From Prevotella sp. (lineage in GTDB: Bacteria; Bacteroidota; Bacteroidia; Bacteroidales; Bacteroidaceae), in assembly GCA_022511075.1 (NCBI GenBank), contig JAFLSE010000022.1, positions 1 to 41,691 on the forward strand: DNA of 41,691 bases. Direction: 5' to 3'. The translations under genes were made by a program, and so were the position numbers. Each line of letters starts with the position of its first letter. Positions within the stretch are counted from its first letter, which is position 1. Below are positions 39,739 through 41,691 of the stretch, one piece after another. The notes under the pieces are model-generated. The model saw nothing but the letters and a program-made list of their open reading frames with translations, did not search any database and had not been told where the DNA came from.

Positions 39739-40749
39739 TTACTTCACGTTGCCAACCTTTATGAGATATTCGGCAATCTGCACCGCATTGAGGGCAGCAC
39801 CCTTGCGAATCTGGTCGCCACTGAGCCAGAATGTGAGTCCGCAGTCGTCGGACAGGTCCTTGCGTACACGACCAACATACACATCGTCCTTGCCGCCTGT
39901 CTCAAGAGGCATCGGATAGACGAGGTTTGAAGGGTCGTCCTGCAACGTAACGCCCGGTGCCGCAGCAATTGCCGCCTGAGCCTCCTCTACGCTTATGGGG
40001 CGCTCTGTCTCAATCCACACGCTCTCGCTGTGGGCACGCAGCGACGACACACGCACGCACATTGCCGAGCACTTAACGTCGCTGTGCATAATCTTGCGCG
40101 TCTCGTTGAACATCTTCATCTCCTCCTTAGTGTAGCCATTAGGCTGGAACACATCAATCTGCGGAATCACGTTGTATGCCAACTGGTGTGGGAACTTGCT
40201 TACGGTGATTGGCTCATCGTTAAGAATCTCCTTGTATTGCTGCTGCAACTCTGCCATAGCCGCCGCACCCGCGCCGCTCGCACTCTGATAGCTTGCAACG
40301 TGTATGCGCTTGATGTGGCTCAGCTTCTCCAACGGCTGCAGCACTACAACCATCATTATCGTTGTGCAGTTTGGATTGGCAATGATGCCGCGAGGACGGT
40401 TGAGGGCATCCTTTGCATTGCACTCCGGCACTACCAAAGGCACATCGTCGTCAAGACGGAACGCACTCGAATTGTCAATCATCACCGCACCATATTTGGT
40501 TATATCCTCTGCGTACTCCTTTGATATTCCGGCACCTGCGGAGGTGAAGGCTATGTCAACGCCCTTGAAGTCGTCGCCATGCTGCAGCAACTTCACTTCA
40601 ACCTCTTTTCCACGGAATGTATATTTGTTTCCAGCACTGCGCTCGCTGCCAAACAGCACAAGCTCGTCGATGGGGAAATTTCTCTCTTCAAGCACGCGCA
40701 GGAATTCCTGTCCCACTGCGCCGCTCGCTCCGACAATTGCTACTTTCAT
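39739..40749 (-). CDS. asd: Aspartate-semialdehyde dehydrogenase
   Basis: This NADP-dependent enzyme makes aspartate semialdehyde for lysine (and diaminopimelate), methionine, threonine and isoleucine. Residues 1-20 ([20 protein letters not shown]) are the nucleotide-binding loop. The catalytic Cys lies in [13 protein letters not shown] and the active-site His in [22 protein letters not shown] and the [20 protein letters not shown] end are typical. At 336 aa it is complete. The nearby threonine dehydratase belongs to the same branched route, though it is transcribed separately. Confidence 0.95.
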   Translation of the reverse strand: MKVAIVGASGAVGQEFLRVLEERNFPIDELVLFGSERSAGNKYTFRGKEVEVKLLQHGDDFKGVDIAFTSAGAGISKEYAEDITKYGAVMIDNSSAFRLDDDVPLVVPECNAKDALNRPRGIIANPNCTTIMMVVVLQPLEKLSHIKRIHVASYQSASGAGAAAMAELQQQYKEILNDEPITVSKFPHQLAYNVIPQIDVFQPNGYTKEEMKMFNETRKIMHSDVKCSAMCVRVSSLRAHSESVWIETERPISVEEAQAAIAAAPGVTLQDDPSNLVYPMPLETGGKDDVYVGRVRKDLSDDCGLTFWLSGDQIRKGAALNAVQIAEYLIKVGNVK

Positions 40750-40816
40750 TTTTCCTCAATTTAAATTGTTGTTACTTTTTCCTTAAATTCACTTATAATA
40801 CCTATTTATTCGGTTG

Positions 40817-40824
40817 CAAAATTA
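40817..40824 (-). promoter_or_regulatory. Promoter of asd
   Basis: TAATTTTG on the minus strand (40824-40817), followed by GC, is a -7 element about 67 bp before the gene. No clear -33 TTTG is seen. Confidence 0.5.
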
Positions 40825-40909
40825 ATAAATTTGTATGATTTAAGCCCATTATTTCATAAAATATTTCAAAAAACAAGTCTTTTACATAATAAAAATGATA
40901 AAATATTAG

Positions 40910-40917
40910 TAATTTTG
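40910..40917 (+). promoter_or_regulatory. Promoter of the antiporter gene
   Basis: TAATTTTG (40910-40917), followed by GC, is a -7 element 25 bp before the ATG at 40943. The -33 region has no TTTG. Confidence 0.5.
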
Positions 40918-40942
40918 CAGCAGATTTGCAAACAAGCTGAAA

Positions 40943-41691
40943 ATGTTCGGGCTGTCCCAATACTTGCCAATAACAAATCCTACGTTGATTTTCTTCGTAG
41001 TGCTGTGCATAATCCTGTTCGCACCGATAGTGATGAACAGGTTGCGCATTCCCCACATCATAGGAATGGTGCTGGCAGGAATAGTCATCGGCAAATACGG
41101 ACTGAACATCTTGGAGCGCGACTCATCGTTTGAGCTGTTCGGCAAGGTGGGTATGCTGTATATCATGTTCCTTGCAGGCTTGGAGATGGATGCCGGCGAC
41201 ATAAACAAGCGGCGAAGCCAGTTCGGGCTGTTCGGACTGCTCACCTTCTTCATTCCTTTTGCCGTGGGATATGCCACGGGCGTGTGGCTGCTCGACTACA
41301 GCACAATGGCATCGCTCATACTCGCGGCAATATTTGCATCGAACACGCTCATTGCCTACCCCATAGTGTGCCGCTACGGACTGCAAAAGCACAAGAGCGT
41401 GGCGCTGAGCGTGGGCTCGTCGATGATAGCCCTCACGCTGTCGCTGCTTCTCATAGCCGCAATATCAGGTGCAAACAACGGCAACATGAACGTTGGCTAC
41501 TGGCTCGTATTTGCAGGCAAGGTGATAGCCTATTGCATCGGCTCGATAATACTGATACCGAGGCTCACGAGGTGGTTTGTCCGCCATTATGCCGATGCCG
41601 TGATGCTATATATATATGTGTGGTCGGTATTGTTCCTCAGTGCCGCCCTCGCCGAGATGTGCGGACTTGAAGGCATCTTCGGCGCATTCCT
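40943..41691 (+). CDS. Cation:proton antiporter (CPA2 family), 3' end beyond the window
   Basis: The frame is open from ATG at 40943 to the window edge, about 249 residues. It begins MFGLSQYLPITNPTLIFFVV and holds many membrane helices, with LRIPHIIGMVLAGIVIGKYGLNIL, GMLYIMFLAGLEMD and ILAAIFASNTLIAYPIVCRYG. These are the marks of the KefB/NapA-type CPA2 family; the SNTLIAYP stretch sits where the ion-site residues lie in other members. It would exchange Na+ or K+ for protons across the inner membrane. The rest, including any C-terminal TrkA or universal-stress domain, is outside the window. Confidence 0.85.
   Translation, partial: MFGLSQYLPITNPTLIFFVVLCIILFAPIVMNRLRIPHIIGMVLAGIVIGKYGLNILERDSSFELFGKVGMLYIMFLAGLEMDAGDINKRRSQFGLFGLLTFFIPFAVGYATGVWLLDYSTMASLILAAIFASNTLIAYPIVCRYGLQKHKSVALSVGSSMIALTLSLLLIAAISGANNGNMNVGYWLVFAGKVIAYCIGSIILIPRLTRWFVRHYADAVMLYIYVWSVLFLSAALAEMCGLEGIFGAF

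Overview
The window looks like chromosomal DNA of a Bacteroidales bacterium, most likely Prevotella or a close relative. The evidence is: many Bacteroidetes-type promoters (-33 TTTG, 19-21 bp spacer, -7 TAnnTTTG); a complete type IX secretion (T9SS) core operon in the order porP-gldK-gldL-gldM-gldN; a 1328-residue hybrid two-component sensor with a periplasmic beta-propeller; and BspA-like leucine-rich repeats. The genus is an inference. No tRNA, rRNA, CRISPR array or complete insertion sequence was seen.

Left end (1-2430): an A+T-rich accessory segment. It has a serine recombinase broken by an in-frame TGA, an array of five 11-bp repeats, two unrecognised genes (77 and 309 aa), and a short transcription unit closed by a strong terminator.

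2470-8122: a phosphate regulon. A PhoB-like regulator and PhoR-like kinase overlap, followed by an OprO/OprP-type porin and a PiT phosphate transporter with a PhoU-like C-terminal region. The regulator and porin promoters carry the same array of 11-bp direct repeats, which reads as a Pho box.

8123-14450: a compact transcript with palindromes and a possible 48-aa peptide. Then comes a leftward run of seven cell-envelope genes (lipoproteins, SH3-like and lipocalin-like secreted proteins, two membrane proteins, one BspA-like protein). One lipoprotein joins two modules that occur as separate genes in the same run. This cluster is the best candidate for an undescribed system.

14594-24214: a leftward regulator/NtrY-like kinase pair, divergent from a five-gene MacB-type efflux operon (TolC-like, membrane-fusion protein, permease, ATPase, permease). 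A palindromic operator pair lies between them.

24232-31135: the T9SS operon, read leftward, with a secreted endonuclease/exonuclease/phosphatase-family gene directly abutting gldN. A likely ~108-nt small RNA with perfect promoter elements and its own terminator sits upstream. The hybrid two-component gene (31518-35504) reads away to the right.

35498-41691: housekeeping genes. These are threonine dehydratase, ribD, a lone receiver protein, a YitT-family membrane protein, aspartate-semialdehyde dehydrogenase, and the start of a cation:proton antiporter cut by the window edge. The gap before ribD holds a 220-bp inverted-repeat element and a 22-bp tandem repeat. All functions are read from sequence motifs; no database search was possible.
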